Assembly: GCA_035771175.1 (NCBI GenBank)
Contig: CM069610.1
Location: 21,294,501-21,358,500, forward strand
Reading direction: 5' to 3'
Length of the DNA: 64,000 nucleotides
DNA from: Paratinospora sagittata
Lineage: Eukaryota; Streptophyta; Magnoliopsida; Ranunculales; Menispermaceae
Shown here: positions 45,740-57,702 of the stretch, one piece after another
How positions within the stretch are numbered: the first letter of the stretch is position 1
How the letters are laid out: each line of letters starts with the position of its first letter
The notes under the pieces: model-generated
What the model was told of the DNA's origin: nothing
What the model saw: only the letters and a program-made list of their open reading frames with translations
Databases searched by the model: none
Translations under genes and position numbers: made by a program

Positions 45740-48700
45740 CTAGAGAACAATTCGGGGTATTTCTGTTTAATTATTTTTTCTAGTTCCCAAGTTGTTTCTT
45801 CTACTCCGTGGTGATCCTAGAGTATTTTTACAAGTGGTATGCTACGTCGCCTCCATTCTTGAGTTTTTCTATCCAGAATTTGTATCGCCCTCTCCTGATA
45901 TTTGTTTCCTTCTTTAACCTAAACTTCGACCAAAGGGATGATATGTGAAGGATCAGGATGATATGTGAAGGATCAGGAAGATACTTTCGAAGCATGGATA
46001 CATGAAAAATGTCATGAACTTTAGACATGAATGAGGGAAGGAATAGTCAATAAGCTAGTTTGTCAACACGTTTGAGATCTAAAATGGGTCGATATATCGT
46101 GAGGAGAGCTTTCCTTTGATCTCGAAGTATTTGACACCTCTTGTAGGCTGAACTTTTAGAAAAAAACAAGTCCTTTTTGTCAAATTCTAGAGGTTGTCTC
46201 CGCTTGTCGGCGTAGCTCTTTTGTCGACTTTGTGTTACACGAAGTCGCTCCTTTACTAGTCTAATCTTCTCAGAAGTCACTTGAACTAGTTTTGGCCCCA
46301 ATTGCGATCAATCTGCCATGTTTAACCAGCATACCGAAGATCTGCAAAGGCGACCATAGAGAGCCTCGTATGATGCCATGCCAATACTGGATTGGTAGTT
46401 ATTGTTGTATGCAAACTCAGCTAAATGTAAGTGTTTTGCCCATCCGTCATGAAAATCCAATATGCAACATTGTAACATGACCTCCAAGATTAGGATTAAA
46501 CTCTCCGACTGCCCGTCAATCTGTGTGTGGGTGAAAAATTGTGCTCATGGTAATCTTGGAGCTCATTCTACTCTGGAAGCTTTGCCAAAATTTTGATGTG
46601 AATCGAGGGTCTCGATCAGAGATGATCATGAGTGGTATGCCATGAAGGTGAACGATCTCCCTTTCATACAATTCAGCTAGCTAGGCGGGATTATCCATGA
46701 ACTTTATTGGTAAAAAGTGTGCAGACTTTGTAAGTTTGTCAATGATAACCCAGATTACATCTTGCCCTTTATTATTTCGAGGTAAGGCCGTAACAAAATC
46801 AATTGCAATGTTCTCCCACTTCCATTCTCCAATAAGTAAAGGCTGGAGAACTACGGAAGGAAGTCTGTGTTCTGCTTTACTTGTTGGCAAACGAGACATC
46901 GAGCAACAAAGTCTGCAATAGCCTTCTTCATTCTAGAGAACCAGAATTGTCGCTTGACATTTTTGTACATCTTGTCTTCCCCAAGATGCACAGCAAACCT
47001 TAAGCAATGCATTTCAAGGAGCACTTCTTTCCGAACTTCAGGATCATTAGGTAGGCAAAAACGTTTTTTTGTAGAAAACTGCCCCGTCATTGGAGACCGA
47101 CCAATGGGGAAGGTCCTGTCCGCTGAGGTGAAGTTCTATTTTCTCTATTAACATGAGGTTGTTGGCTTGAGCAGCTGAAATTTTTTGAATAAGCTCATAG
47201 TTGGCTAATAATTGAGAGAGTCGTGATCTTCATCCCTCCTCAATGAGTTGTAAGTTAAAATTCTCCATCTCCGTAGCCAACTTTCCCATTTTGAAGTTAA
47301 GAGTACAAGCAGCGACATAAGATTTTCTACTGAGGGCATCAGCCACAACGTTGGCTTTTCCTGGATGGTATTGGAGTTGAAAGTCATAATATTTCAAAAA
47401 TTCTAACCATCATCTTTGGCGGAGGTTTAGGTCTCTCTGAGTGTAGATGTACTTGAGGCACTTGTGATCCGAGAAGACCTCAAACAGTTCACTATATAGG
47501 TAGTAACGCCATAACTTCAATGCAAATACGACAGCTGCAAATTCCGAGTCATGTGTTGGGTAATTACCCTCATGAATCTTTAGTTGCTTCAAAGCATATG
47601 CAACAACTTGGCCTTCTTGCATTAGTACTACACCTAAGCCTTGGAGAGAGGCGTCGATGTATAGTGAAAATTAAATTCCATTTCTTGGAGTGATTAGTAT
47701 TGTTGTTGTCGTTAGGCATTTTTTCAATTCCTGAAATGACGATTCATAGGCGGTGTTCCAGATGAATCGTACGTCTTTCCGAGTGAGTTTGGTCATAGGT
47801 TTAGCAATCTTGAAAAAGTTATTGATGAAGCGTCTGTAGTAGCCAACCAAACCAAGAAAACTCCAGATTTGAGTAACAGTGGTAGGCTACTTCCAGTTTA
47901 AAATCGCTTCAACCTTTGAAGAATCTACTTTAATGTCATTGTCAGAAACCACATGACCTAGGAATTGAACTCTCTTCGCTTAAAATTCGCACTTACTCAA
48001 CTCTGCATATAACTGATGGCTTCTTAAGGTCTGAAAGACAATCCTCAAATGTATCTTGTGCTCTTCCTCAGTTGAAGAATATATTAAGATATCATCTACA
48101 AAGACCACCATGAATCGGTCTAAATATGGTCTGAAGTTCATCAAATTCATGAACGTTGCAGGTGCATTTATTAGACCGAACGGCATGACTAAGAACTCGT
48201 AATGACCGTACCGAGTTCTGTAAGTCGTTTTATTTATGTCCGACTCTCTGATCTGGAGTTGATGATAACTGTATCGTAAATCAATCTTAGAGAAGTATTT
48301 GGCATCTCTAAGTTGGTCCAACAAGTCATCGATCCTGGGTAATGGGTATTTGTTCTTGATGGTGGCGTTATTCAACTTGCGATAGTCGATGCAAAGTCGT
48401 AACGAACCATCTTTTTTGCTAACAAATAGAACTAGAGCACCCCAGGGTGATGAACTTTTTCTAATGGAGCCAGAACTCTCCAATTCCTTCAGTTGTTTCT
48501 CCAACTCAACATTGGACATTTTGTATGGAGGAATTGAGATGGGTCCAATCCCTGGTATGAGTTTGATCTCAAAATCGAATTACCAAACTAGAGGTAGACC
48601 AGGAAGGTCATTTAGAAAAATCGTTGGGAATTCAAATATAATCGGGATATTGTGTACTTCAAGAGAGTATAGTGATGATGATTCATTGTTATCACCTACG

Positions 48701-49140
48701 GATAGGGCTCAAAGTTGTGCCTTGACGAGTGCGACAGTCGAGTTTTGTATCCATTTTCTCGTTCCCTGAATTTTGACAAACTCCCTAGTGGGCAAGGTTA
48801 ACTGAACTTGCTTCTTCAAACAATCGATTCTAGCATTCAGTGGTGCGAGCCAATCCATGCCGAGGATGATGTCGAAGTCTTCAATGTCCATCACTAGGAT
48901 ATCTTTATAAATTATTTGTTCTAACATTTGAAGTTCACTTCTAGAACATTTCAATTTCATGTCAGTACCATATCCTAATGGTGTTGAGACATAAATTGTG
49001 ATATCTGTGGGTATATGTTGCTACCCCAAATGCCTTACCAATGCAGAAGATATAAAGGAGTGCGTAGCACCCGAATCAAACAAGACATGCACCATTGTAT
49101 TGAACAAAGGAAATGTACCTTCGACTACATTGTTGTCTGG
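45740..49140 (-). pseudogene. pol: pol of element C: protease, RT, RNase H, integrase
   Basis: Protease 48960-48709 (MDIEDFDIILGMDWLAPLNA; DSG near 49,070). RT 48519-47980 with [33 protein letters not shown] and FVDDILIYS; a stop follows KCEF. The RNase H segment ([39 protein letters not shown]) is at 47622-47410, with ADALSRKS-like sequence on its far side. Integrase HHCC is at 47090-46851, the catalytic region at 46899-46681 (VIIDKLTKSAHFLPIKFMDN), and the distal core and tail run to about 45740. Frames are broken in many places. This is the only copy with all pol domains in normal order, which makes it the reference for the family. Confidence 0.85.
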
Positions 49141-50240
49141 GAGGGGTTGTTAAGTGACGGCATACGCTCTGCCTTATTGCCTTGCCCCTGGTTATGCCTG
49201 GGCTAGGCTTGTTGTAGTGGGGCTGCGAGAATTAGCTATCACGGTTATCTAGGGTGGGGACAGAGACTTTTTACATGGCCCTATTTGCCGCAGTTGTAAC
49301 AAGTCAGGCTCTAATGATGAGGCACTTGTTGTTGGTTCTCTTGGTCGTGCTGATTGTGGTGTTGTTGGCCACCACCTCCGCCATTACAATTGCGGCGGCC
49401 ACCCCCGCCATTGCGGCCTCCTCTATTATGATTATGAAAACCCTACTGGCCAGGGCAAGAAGTTTTGGTCGCAGGTGCAGTGGCCTCATGTTTTTGAACA
49501 AGGGCTAGGAGGGTTGGGTTTTGATTAAAATAAGGTTTCTTCTTCTTGCCTTGTTGAGTGCCCTGTTAAAAAGACCGATAATTCCTTGAACCTGACAGCA
49601 TACGCTCGGACTGTCATGCTGCCCTAGTAGAGCTTGGCAAACTCCTGGCGTTTTTGCCTCTTCACTGCGCTAGAAAAGTACTCATCAATGAACAGTGACT
49701 CAAGCTCCAGCCAAGTCATGTCTGCTACATCGACCCAAACTTCCTTCACTATTATCCACCAAGTATTAGCTCCATCAACAAGTTGGTAGGAAGCTAGTGG
49801 AATCTTTCAACTCTCGCCGACTCTCATAGCCGCAAGAGCTTTCTTCAACTCATCAAGCCATTTTTGCGCTTCATCCGCATTAATGGTGCCAGCAAAGGTA
49901 AGGGGTTGTAGCCTCTTATACTTCGTGATCTGGTCGATTTGGCTCTCCAACCTAGGTCGAACAGGTGCCTGTACAGTGATCACCTGGTTGGTTGCAGTTT
50001 CACGGACGGTCGTTTGTATTGTCACTTTCATCGCCTCAATGAATTGGCGAAAAAGTGTTTCATGCCTGGAGGCATGATGAAGGGTGCGGGTTGAGGTGGC
50101 ACTGCCTATCCAGAAGTAGTGGCAGTGTCGTGTGTAACCTGCTCTGTCCTCGGAGGCGTCTGTTCCTGATTTTGTGTCTCAGGAAGTGCCTCCTCTGTTG
50201 GACGGACTATGCGTGGCCTTCTTCTTTTTCTGGTTTGCAT
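49141..50240 (-). pseudogene. gag: gag of element C
   Basis: ATG at 50238-50240 (MQTRK..). The capsid is partly open at 50031-49807 (YKRLQPLTFAGTINADEAQK). A deletion near 49,565 removes much of the region between the capsid end and the nucleocapsid. A Gly/His/Asn-rich hinge and a decayed knuckle lie at 49,260-49,500. Confidence 0.78.
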
Positions 50241-51004
50241 TTTTCTCACTGGCAAAGAGAAGAATAGAACTCTGTTTTAGGAAATATAGCCAAGTATAGT
50301 GATATGATATTCTTAGCAATAAGTTCGAGAGTTCTACAATTGTAAAGCCACATATCCTTCTAGGTATGGTGTAAGGTTTTGGTGAGGAATCAAAGAATCT
50401 TATGTGCCTTGTATGTTTGGCCATGGAATAAAACAAGTTTAGAGTGTTTATATAATAAGTATAAATTTTGAAAGTATTTCAAATGTTTTGGTTCTGGTTT
50501 TTTGTGAACATACATACATTTTTGAAAATCCATACGAGTCATAGAGATTTCAAGATTAGCCTTGGTAAATATCATGGTTTAACGTTCCATCGCATTCTTA
50601 TGTGATCAAACTATTTTCCTTTGTCTTTTCGACTATTATCCGAATTTGTGTGTCACATACTACATGAATTTGGTAATAAGGGTTTCAACCAAGCTAAGTC
50701 AAGTGAACACGGTCTCTACAAAACATCGGCTAGAGAGGAGTTAACTAATAGTATCGTCCAAGTTTACTTGTCCCCTACCGTGTAAACTTAGTGATAATGT
50801 TAGTAATTCAACTTTCCCAAGATGTTTTTCCACACAAGGTCATAGGTTTTCTTACTTCCACATTTTATTTGGTATCTTCAATTTTGTTGTGTCCCATACC
50901 ACTCCAAAGTTAGTGATACAAAAGAAAATAATGGTGGTAAATCGGCCCACCAAACATAGTCTCAAGCAAAACATTTCATTCATAATAATAAAAAAATGTT
51001 ATAA
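50241..51004 (-). other. Conserved pre-gag/gag spacer (element C)
   Basis: The fourth copy of the modular spacer, with TCACATACT, TCCCCTACC and TCCCATACC variants at about 120-bp spacing (near 50,653, 50,772 and 50,893). Confidence 0.55.
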
Positions 51005-52559
51005 TGTTAGTGATTCTCCTAATTTCCTTGCCTACTATTTCGTCTAGTTCTCCTACAAGTTGCAAAGTGACTACTAGAAGAAGGCTGAGGGGCGTTTTGC
51101 GTTCTTCTATGGTTTGCATACGATTCATCAAATCTTTATGGTCCTCACGCATTTCAACAACACTAGACACCAAAAACTATAACTGGTCAAATGGGTTAGT
51201 TGGTTGTCCTCTCGAGGGAGGGTAGGCAGGTCGTCCCATCAACAAATGGAGGGTTCTCCATTAGTGGAGGGTAGGTTGTAGGCATTGTTGAAAAATATTG
51301 GTCAGATAGTTGACCCATTGGTGGAGGGTAGTTGGTTTGATAATATGAAGATTCCCTAACTAGGACTTCTTGAAAGGTCGGATTTTTTTGAGTCGGAAAG
51401 TCTTGAAAAAGTGGACTCATCGGGATATCCTGTCTTCTGAAGTTTGGTGCCGCCCAATTTTGTTGTGGTTGGTTCACAGGGAATTGTGGAGTCGGCTGGT
51501 AGGGTACCTCTTGAGTTGGAAACCCTTGTCCACCTTGATTTCGTTGGGGTTGCTCAAAGTTTCCTTTTTGGTTTCCAAAGAGTTCTTCCTCCGTGAAATA
51601 ATGATGATTAGGTTGTTCATTATTTGGGGTTCTGACTTGCTTCATTATTTGGCATTTTCCTCATAGGAATCTTGCGCCGGCTCTTTTGTCAACTACACTC
51701 TGGGCACTAGCCCTTCCGTTATTTTCCTTTGAAGTAGCGCCAAATAATTCCTCATCGGTTACCCCTCCTTTTATGTTGAAGGTTTTAGAATAAGAGGATA
51801 GTGCAACTGCTTTAGTAATCGGTACATATGACTCATCAAAGGTATTAATGTTTGCCTCCGTCAGTATCTTCATGATTAAAGCTCCACAGCCGATGCATTA
51901 CTTCTTTGTAGGGTTTTGGGTTATTCTTGCCATTTGCCGGACGATGATGTGAGGTAGGGAGGTTGAAATTCCTTTTTCTAAGCAGTATAGGATAAGGAGT
52001 TGAGCTCTTGACATTGAACCTTTAGTCACTACTTTCAGCAAGATGTTGTCGACTACAACCCTCACAAGGCCTGCAAGGGTTGGTTTTAGGAGGTTATTTG
52101 GGAGGCTGGTGTATGTCTTTTCGGTATACGCCTTATGGGTGAGGGAATTGAATAATTGTTTCTTTGATTCAGCGATCTTTGCTACAGTTTGGGGTTCATG
52201 TGGATTAATGATCTTGTTCCCAATTGGAATTTCCATTAGTCGTGAGATAGTTTCGACGCTGATAGAAATTTTTACTCCCCTAATCATTGTCTCCAAAACA
52301 GAGTTGATTCCTTCCTCCTGGAGTCCCAAAATATTCATGTTGTCGTAAAACGCCCTCACCAGTTGAGGGAGACAAAACCCTCAACATTAGTTATATTCAG
52401 TCACCCCAGTTTTGCGAGTTTGTCATGAAGGAAATGACGGAGGCGAGGATTCTTCATGTCGATACTCCTCATTAAAACAATTCTCCATTTGCAAAGTTTT
52501 GTAAGTCTTGTGAAAACTTGTTCCTGACTACTGAAAGTCAATCCTTCACTAGAGACCAT
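51005..52559 (-). pseudogene. Pre-gag accessory ORF, element C
   Basis: ATG at 52557-52559 (MVSSEGLTFSSQEQVFTRLT). TGA replaces the conserved Trp after KLAKLG. The N-terminal domain continues at 52359-51898 (FYDNMNILGLQEEGINSVLE; ISRLMEIPIGNKIINPHEP; LPHIIVRQMARITQNPTKK). GGVTDEELFGATSKENNG follows at 51873-51661, then the Pro/Gln-rich part at 51645-51196 (PFPVNQPQQNWAAPNF-like; YPPPMGQLSDQYFSTMPTTY) and the coiled coil to about 51,005. It has the same domain order as A and B. Confidence 0.7.
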
Positions 52560-52759
52560 TATCTTGTTAAAAGGAAGATAAAATTTATGAAGTACACAAA
52601 AATATATTCCTAACATTTTTAAGATTTATGCATTGTCTGTTGGACAATATTTTTAATTTTTCTCTTGATGTATATGCCATCATTTCATCTGACATTTTTC
52701 ATTAGCAACAGATTATATATAAATCTTATATATACATAGTTCTGGGAGGTTCAAGAAAT

Positions 52760-53720
52760 GGATCTTCTGTATCTGACAGGATTTCAGATATACCAGGTTC
52801 ATTTCTTCGAGATGAAGATGGATCATCTGCCATATGAATATCAGCAATATGGGAAAGATCCATATAATTGTGTTCATCTTGATAATGTCCCAGTAGAACA
52901 ATGGAGAGCTAAATTATCTACATAGTGTGCATGGATGGATAATCAACAATTATCAGACAAAACAGCTGAAGACATCATCAAAGATTCTTCTCAAGATGCA
53001 CTGGTCTCCTTCAGGATTGGCTCCTTAGCCTTGGTGAATATAGAATTTTTCAACTCATTCAATCTACTATTTTTAATGTCTACAACGTCATGCTCAAAGA
53101 ATTAGTTGGAGATATATCTCTTGTTGAAAAGCAGTACAAACAAGAATTCTTCACCATGAAGTGTTGTTCTCTTGATCGAAAGAAGTTACAAAAACACTTC
53201 TCCCGTATGATCATTCGTTTCCACTTACTTAGTGGAATCAACAAGCCTGATCTCAAGTATACATTTATTGCTTCTCTTCCAGAAGAAACACATGCAGATA
53301 TCAACCGTCTCATACTTGCCACAGGCTGTCCTATGGAACAAATCTCTTTTGCTGAGATTTTTCGGTTCCTCACTATTTTCATTGATAAATTATGTGAAAT
53401 TCAGAAATGGAAGGAAATGAAAGATCCTTCTATTGATTTCTCCCAAGCTTGCTGAAAGAATTATCTCGAAATTGGATGTAAGCATACAAAGAAATGTTTG
53501 TGTAAGGACAAGAAAAACAAGTCCTTCTCAAAGTATTCCAAGAAGAAGAAGTTTCGTCATAAAAAGCATTCTACATGGTACTCCAAAAGATTCTCTAAAA
53601 AGAAAAAGAGAATTCGCTATTTTAAAAGACGACGATCTTCCTCACCAAAACAAGCTACATGTTACATCTGCAAAAAACCAGGCCATTTTGCTAAACAATG
53701 TCCTGAGAAGAAAAAGAGTC
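52760..53720 (+). pseudogene. Pararetroviral coat protein with zinc knuckle (broken)
   Basis: The upstream part (WMDNQQ.. near 52,930) and the downstream part (LGEYRIFQL, then 53090-53455) are in different frames, with a frameshift near 53,010-53,030 and stops before 52,930. The central piece resembles caulimovirid coat proteins (FIASLPEETHADINRLILAT). A stop at 53453-53455 interrupts the frame, which continues with a Lys/Arg-rich stretch and a CCHC knuckle (CYICKKPGHFAKQC, 53660-53701). Such proteins encapsidate the DNA genome. This one is not functional. Confidence 0.78.
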
Positions 53721-55740
53721 AGCATCTCATTCATCAGATTCGGCAATCTTATTGTTTATCCCTTGATCAAGATATTGAATCAGTTTTCTCTGAACAGGAT
53801 TCGCCTAATGAAGAAACATTTTTTGCTTATCAAGCAGCTGAAATATCCGACTCTGACATTGAATATCGTCTGATAACTTCAGACAATGATGCAGATGATG
53901 CATTTATGGGTATGATTTCCCACTCATTTCCAATATCCAAGGCTATGCATTCAATGCCATATGCTCCCATATTCATTTTACAAAACAAATATGATAATCC
54001 CATTCCTGTGATTGCTTATTTTGATACTGGAGCCTTCAAAAGCATAATGAATTCGAGAATCCTTCCTCCTGAATGTTGGACACCACACAAAGAACTGTTT
54101 AAAGCTGCCAACAATGAGATTTTTCAGACTAATCTCATTACCAGTTCAAAAATTGGAATCAAGTTCTTCCCAGATTATATTATCTGGACGCACATTATTG
54201 GTTGTGATTTTCCAGACAAAGATATTCTTATAGGTATGGACATTTACTCTTTGACCAAGTTACGTATACTATCTCATGGTATACAATTTCGTCAACAATT
54301 TCTTCCATATACATCAGTCCCAAAGATGTATGCAATACAGAATCCAGATGATCTTCAATCCAAGTTAAAAAGATAATATACTGATTCTCACAAGGATTTC
54401 CAAAATCCTCATCCTCTCTGGAAGAACCCTACGTATTTTGTCCGCCCTCCTTTCAAAAATAATGAAGATCTTAATCCAACTAAAGTTATTCATCCAGGAA
54501 TGCCTCCTGATGAACTTCAGCTAGCCAAACAAGAATGTGCAGAACTAACTGCCCAAGGTCTGATTGAACCAACTACCTCTGAATGGGCATGTCAAGCATT
54601 CTACGTCAACAAACGTGCAGAACAAAAATGTGGAAAAAAAATATTGGTAATAAATTACCGACCTCTTAATATGTTTCTCACAGATGACAAGTTTCCTTTG
54701 CCAAAAATCTCTTCTCAGCTAACACTCATTGCTGGATCAACAATTTACATCAAGTTTGACCTTAAAGCTGGTTTTCGGCCACTAGGAATTCATTCAGATG
54801 ACCGTCCTAAGACAGCATTCTGCATTTAAAATGCACACTATCAATGGACAGTCATGCCGGTCTTAAGGTTGCACCTTCCTTATTTCAAAAAGCAATGACA
54901 AGAATTTATGCTCCTTTGCTATCCACTGCATTGATATACATCGATGATATTCTCTTGTTCTCCAAAACTGAAGAAGAACATCATCAACTCCTCCATCAGT
55001 TTCTCGATATCACAAATGCAGCTGGACTAATGCTCTCTGAAAAGAAAAGTGTGCTTAATATTTTTGAAATTGACTTCCTCGGCATGAAAATATTCAATGG
55101 TGTTTATCAACCTGGTCCATACATTGTTATTGAACTTTTAAAGTTCCCTGCTAAAAATCTTACCAGACAGCAGCTACAGCAATTCCTTGGAATAGTCAAT
55201 TATTTACGGATCTTCTTACCAAAAGTATCTCAGCATACTTCAGTACTATCTGCATTACTCAAGAAGAATCCTCTCCCTTGGCAATCATCCCATACACAGG
55301 CCATTCAACATCTGAAAGATATTCGTCAGAATCCACCACCATTGGTGATTCCATCTACTGGACAAATCATTCTTCAAACAGATGCTTCAGATCATTATTG
55401 GGGTGCAGTTCTCATCGAACTCAAGGATGCCAAACAACATAAATGTGGATATTATAGTGGCGCATTTTCTCAAGCAGAACTCCATTACCATATTACAATC
55501 AAAGAAATTCTTGTAGTGAAATATGGTATACAAAAATTTGCCTTCTTCCTCAGACCCGTCAAGTTTGAAATCCAAATGGACAATTCAGCCTTCCCAAAGA
55601 TGTTGGACTTCAAGAACAAACTTGTTCCTCCTCCACAACTATTAAGGCTACAAGAATGGTTTACCCAATTTGACTTCGCAGTCAAACACATCAAAGGAAC
55701 CAAAAATGTCCTTACAGATTTTCTTACCCGTCCAATCCAA
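53721..55740 (+). pseudogene. Pararetroviral protease-reverse transcriptase-RNase H (broken)
   Basis: The acidic linker after the knuckle leads to the aspartic protease (YFDTGAFKS, DTG at 54023-54031). A stop at 54374-54376 separates it from RT, in the same frame (54500-54829: INYRPLNMFL; FDLKAGF). A stop at 54827-54829 and a small deletion near 54,861 follow, after which RT continues in another frame with catalytic YIDD at 54937-54948. RNase H has its first Asp in QTDASD (about 55,375-55,392), then MDNSAF and a final region with NVLTDFLTRP. The protein would copy the pregenomic RNA. At least three lesions prevent that. Confidence 0.85.
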
Positions 55741-56709
55741 AAGTCCAAAACTGTTTCTCCAGTTTCACTTTTAACCAACTTCTCAAGCCTTCCACTGTTA
55801 CTACGGCCCAAGCTCATTACCAAATCCAAGCCCATAAATCTTTATCTTCCTTCTGGACCAATTCCATTGATCTGTACCATTACTGTTCCACCAGACAGCC
55901 CAGAACCAAAAACTGCCCATGAAGTAAAATTATTGGCCCAATCCAAAATGTTTTACTTTGCCCACAAACACATTATGGATTTTTCTGATCAACTTCAATA
56001 TGGAAATCCATTTCACCAGGCCTACCCATACCTGTTCATTTTTCACCTTCGACCCATTCTCACTAATAACCTTTATTGGTACATTTGGTGTGTTTCCTGT
56101 TTATACAGGATTGCTATTACTTTCCCTCATTCCAAAATTCTTCGGGAAGTCCAATCTCCTCTTCCTTCACCGATCAAAGATTGCCTACAGCTATTTGCTC
56201 AATTATCCTTTTGAAAAACTGAGATCCAGACCATTAAGCATAATCCAGAACTCAAGACTTCTATATATATATGCTATCATCCATATTCTGATTCAGAACA
56301 AGGCATTGTTGCTGAGCATTATATATAGAGTTTCCAATCATACTCTTGTTTTCTCTCAAATTCCATCCTTACTGGTCTATGCAGTTTCCTCCACGACATC
56401 AACGACAATCCAGATACTCAACCTCCTCCGATCATCCGTGGTCCTGAAGAGTTCATCCATGAAGATCATTTGTTTTCACTGATTGAAGCTCTTGCACCAT
56501 ACAGTCCTGATAATCCTACTGCTCCTCTGACTGAAGAACAGATCATTAAAGAAACTCAAGCTAATGACTTAGCTGAAGCGTCTTCTCCGGTTCCTCCATA
56601 TTTTCAGGATACACAGACGTATTGGGAAACTGAATCACTTTCCTCCAACGAAGCTAAAAACCTTTCTCCTTCGCATTCTCACAATCCTTCACGTGCTCCC
56701 TCACTGTGA
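55741..56709 (+). pseudogene. Pararetroviral polyprotein C-terminal region (unassigned)
   Basis: After RNase H the frame continues to a stop at 56214 (LPSGPIPLICTITVPPDSPE). Downstream, related coding sequence appears in a different frame, ending as the ORF 56470-56709 (FSLIEALAPYSPDNPTAPLT), an acidic, Pro/Ser-rich segment. I cannot assign a known domain. It occupies the place of the C-terminal extension or a small last ORF of these viruses. No integrase motif is present. Confidence 0.5.
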
Positions 56710-57353
56710 CAAGATGACCAAGAAATCTTCATTTCCAGGTCTCCGCCTCAGCTCTCAGTTCTTCTTCAAGAAACACTGATTGTACAAAGGTATGTTTCCT
56801 CCTTTGCAGGTTTCCACCGTTCTTCTTCCAGTTCGTGAATGTCTCCACCGCCGCCAGTATAGACGTTCCTTCTCTATTCCCAGAACTCCTCTCCTCGTGC
56901 TACGTCTCCCCCAGCACAGAATGCATTATCATCCCTAGCTGATACTCTCATATGGCATTACCACTTCAGACGACAACTCACACTTCTCTTTCCAGAATTG
57001 CAATCATCGTCTCCATAAACGATAATTGTATCCACGTTGTCCTTCTCCATTGACAATCTCATCATGCAAAGATTCGTTCTCATCTCCCCCAGATCACCCT
57101 ATCAAGTCCTACCGACACAACACGACAAAACGTCAAGCATCTTCTTTTAATAAAATATGAACAGTAGCCGACAACGCACTGTTTACTTTTCCAAAAGTAA
57201 GATTGTTCACCAGCACGCCTTGTCTGCCATCACCTTTACACACATGCATCTGACAGTTCAGACTCCACTTGACTCAGCCACTCGCAGATTCCTTCTTATC
57301 CTCCAGTTGTCCGGATTTGAAGATGTCTGAAGTCCGCAAAGTTTCCTCCATCT

Positions 57354-57362
57354 CTATAAATA
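57354..57362 (+). promoter_or_regulatory. Putative pararetroviral promoter TATA box
   Basis: CTATAAATA lies in the noncoding region after the last ORF, in a CT-rich context, about 150 bp before a polyadenylation signal. This matches the full-length-transcript promoter layout of Caulimoviridae, where transcripts run round the circle and end just after the start site. Confidence 0.5.
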
Positions 57363-57504
57363 TCACTTCACTCTTCAGTTGCAGATCATCGAGTCCTCAG
57401 ACGAAAATCATCAAGTCTTTTAGTTTTCTTCCTGTCTTCAAGAGTCTTATGCTATGCTTTCTTCAAGTCGTCTCATATATGTTATTTTTGAATGTTTGTA
57501 AGTA

Positions 57505-57510
57505 AATAAA
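57505..57510 (+). terminator. Putative pararetroviral polyadenylation signal
   Basis: AATAAA follows TTTGTAAGTA and is followed by T/G-rich sequence (TTTAGTTCTGGTTTGTAG). It lies about 150 bp after the TATA box, as in the short terminal redundancy of pararetrovirus transcripts. Confidence 0.5.
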
Positions 57511-57685
57511 TTTAGTTCTGGTTTGTAGCGTTTCAGTGTGCCTTAGTGTACTTGTCCTTGTTAAGTACATGTTTGTTACTTGTTTGTGATAGTAAACTTT
57601 GAATATATAGTTATAAAGATACATATATCTAATATGATTTTTTCTTCTCCTAAGTGGTGGATTTGGGGCGGGCCGTGGACCTTTC

Positions 57686-57697
57686 ACTCAGATATCA
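57686..57697 (-). other. Primer binding site, element C (decayed)
   Basis: The minus strand reads TGATATCTGAGT, with three differences from the PBS of A, at the same 5-nt distance from the LTR edge (57703). Confidence 0.75.
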
Positions 57698-57702
57698 TTA
57701 AA

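Larger units (their letters stand above)
52743..57597 (+). mobile_element. Endogenous pararetrovirus (Caulimoviridae-type), about 4.86 kb
   Basis: In order on the plus strand: coat protein with CCHC knuckle, aspartic protease, reverse transcriptase, RNase H, a C-terminal region, and a noncoding region with TATA box and polyadenylation signal. There is no integrase and there are no LTRs, as expected for Caulimoviridae. A movement protein region is not present, so the integrated copy is less than a full genome. It splits the TA-rich leader of element C between about 52,742 and 57,598. Every coding block has stops or frameshifts, so it is an inert fossil. The genus is not assigned. Confidence 0.85.

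Noticed and set aside
52743..57597. Another LTR retrotransposon
   Set aside because: No integrase or LTRs. The coat protein, RT-RNase H layout and promoter/polyadenylation region fit a pararetrovirus.
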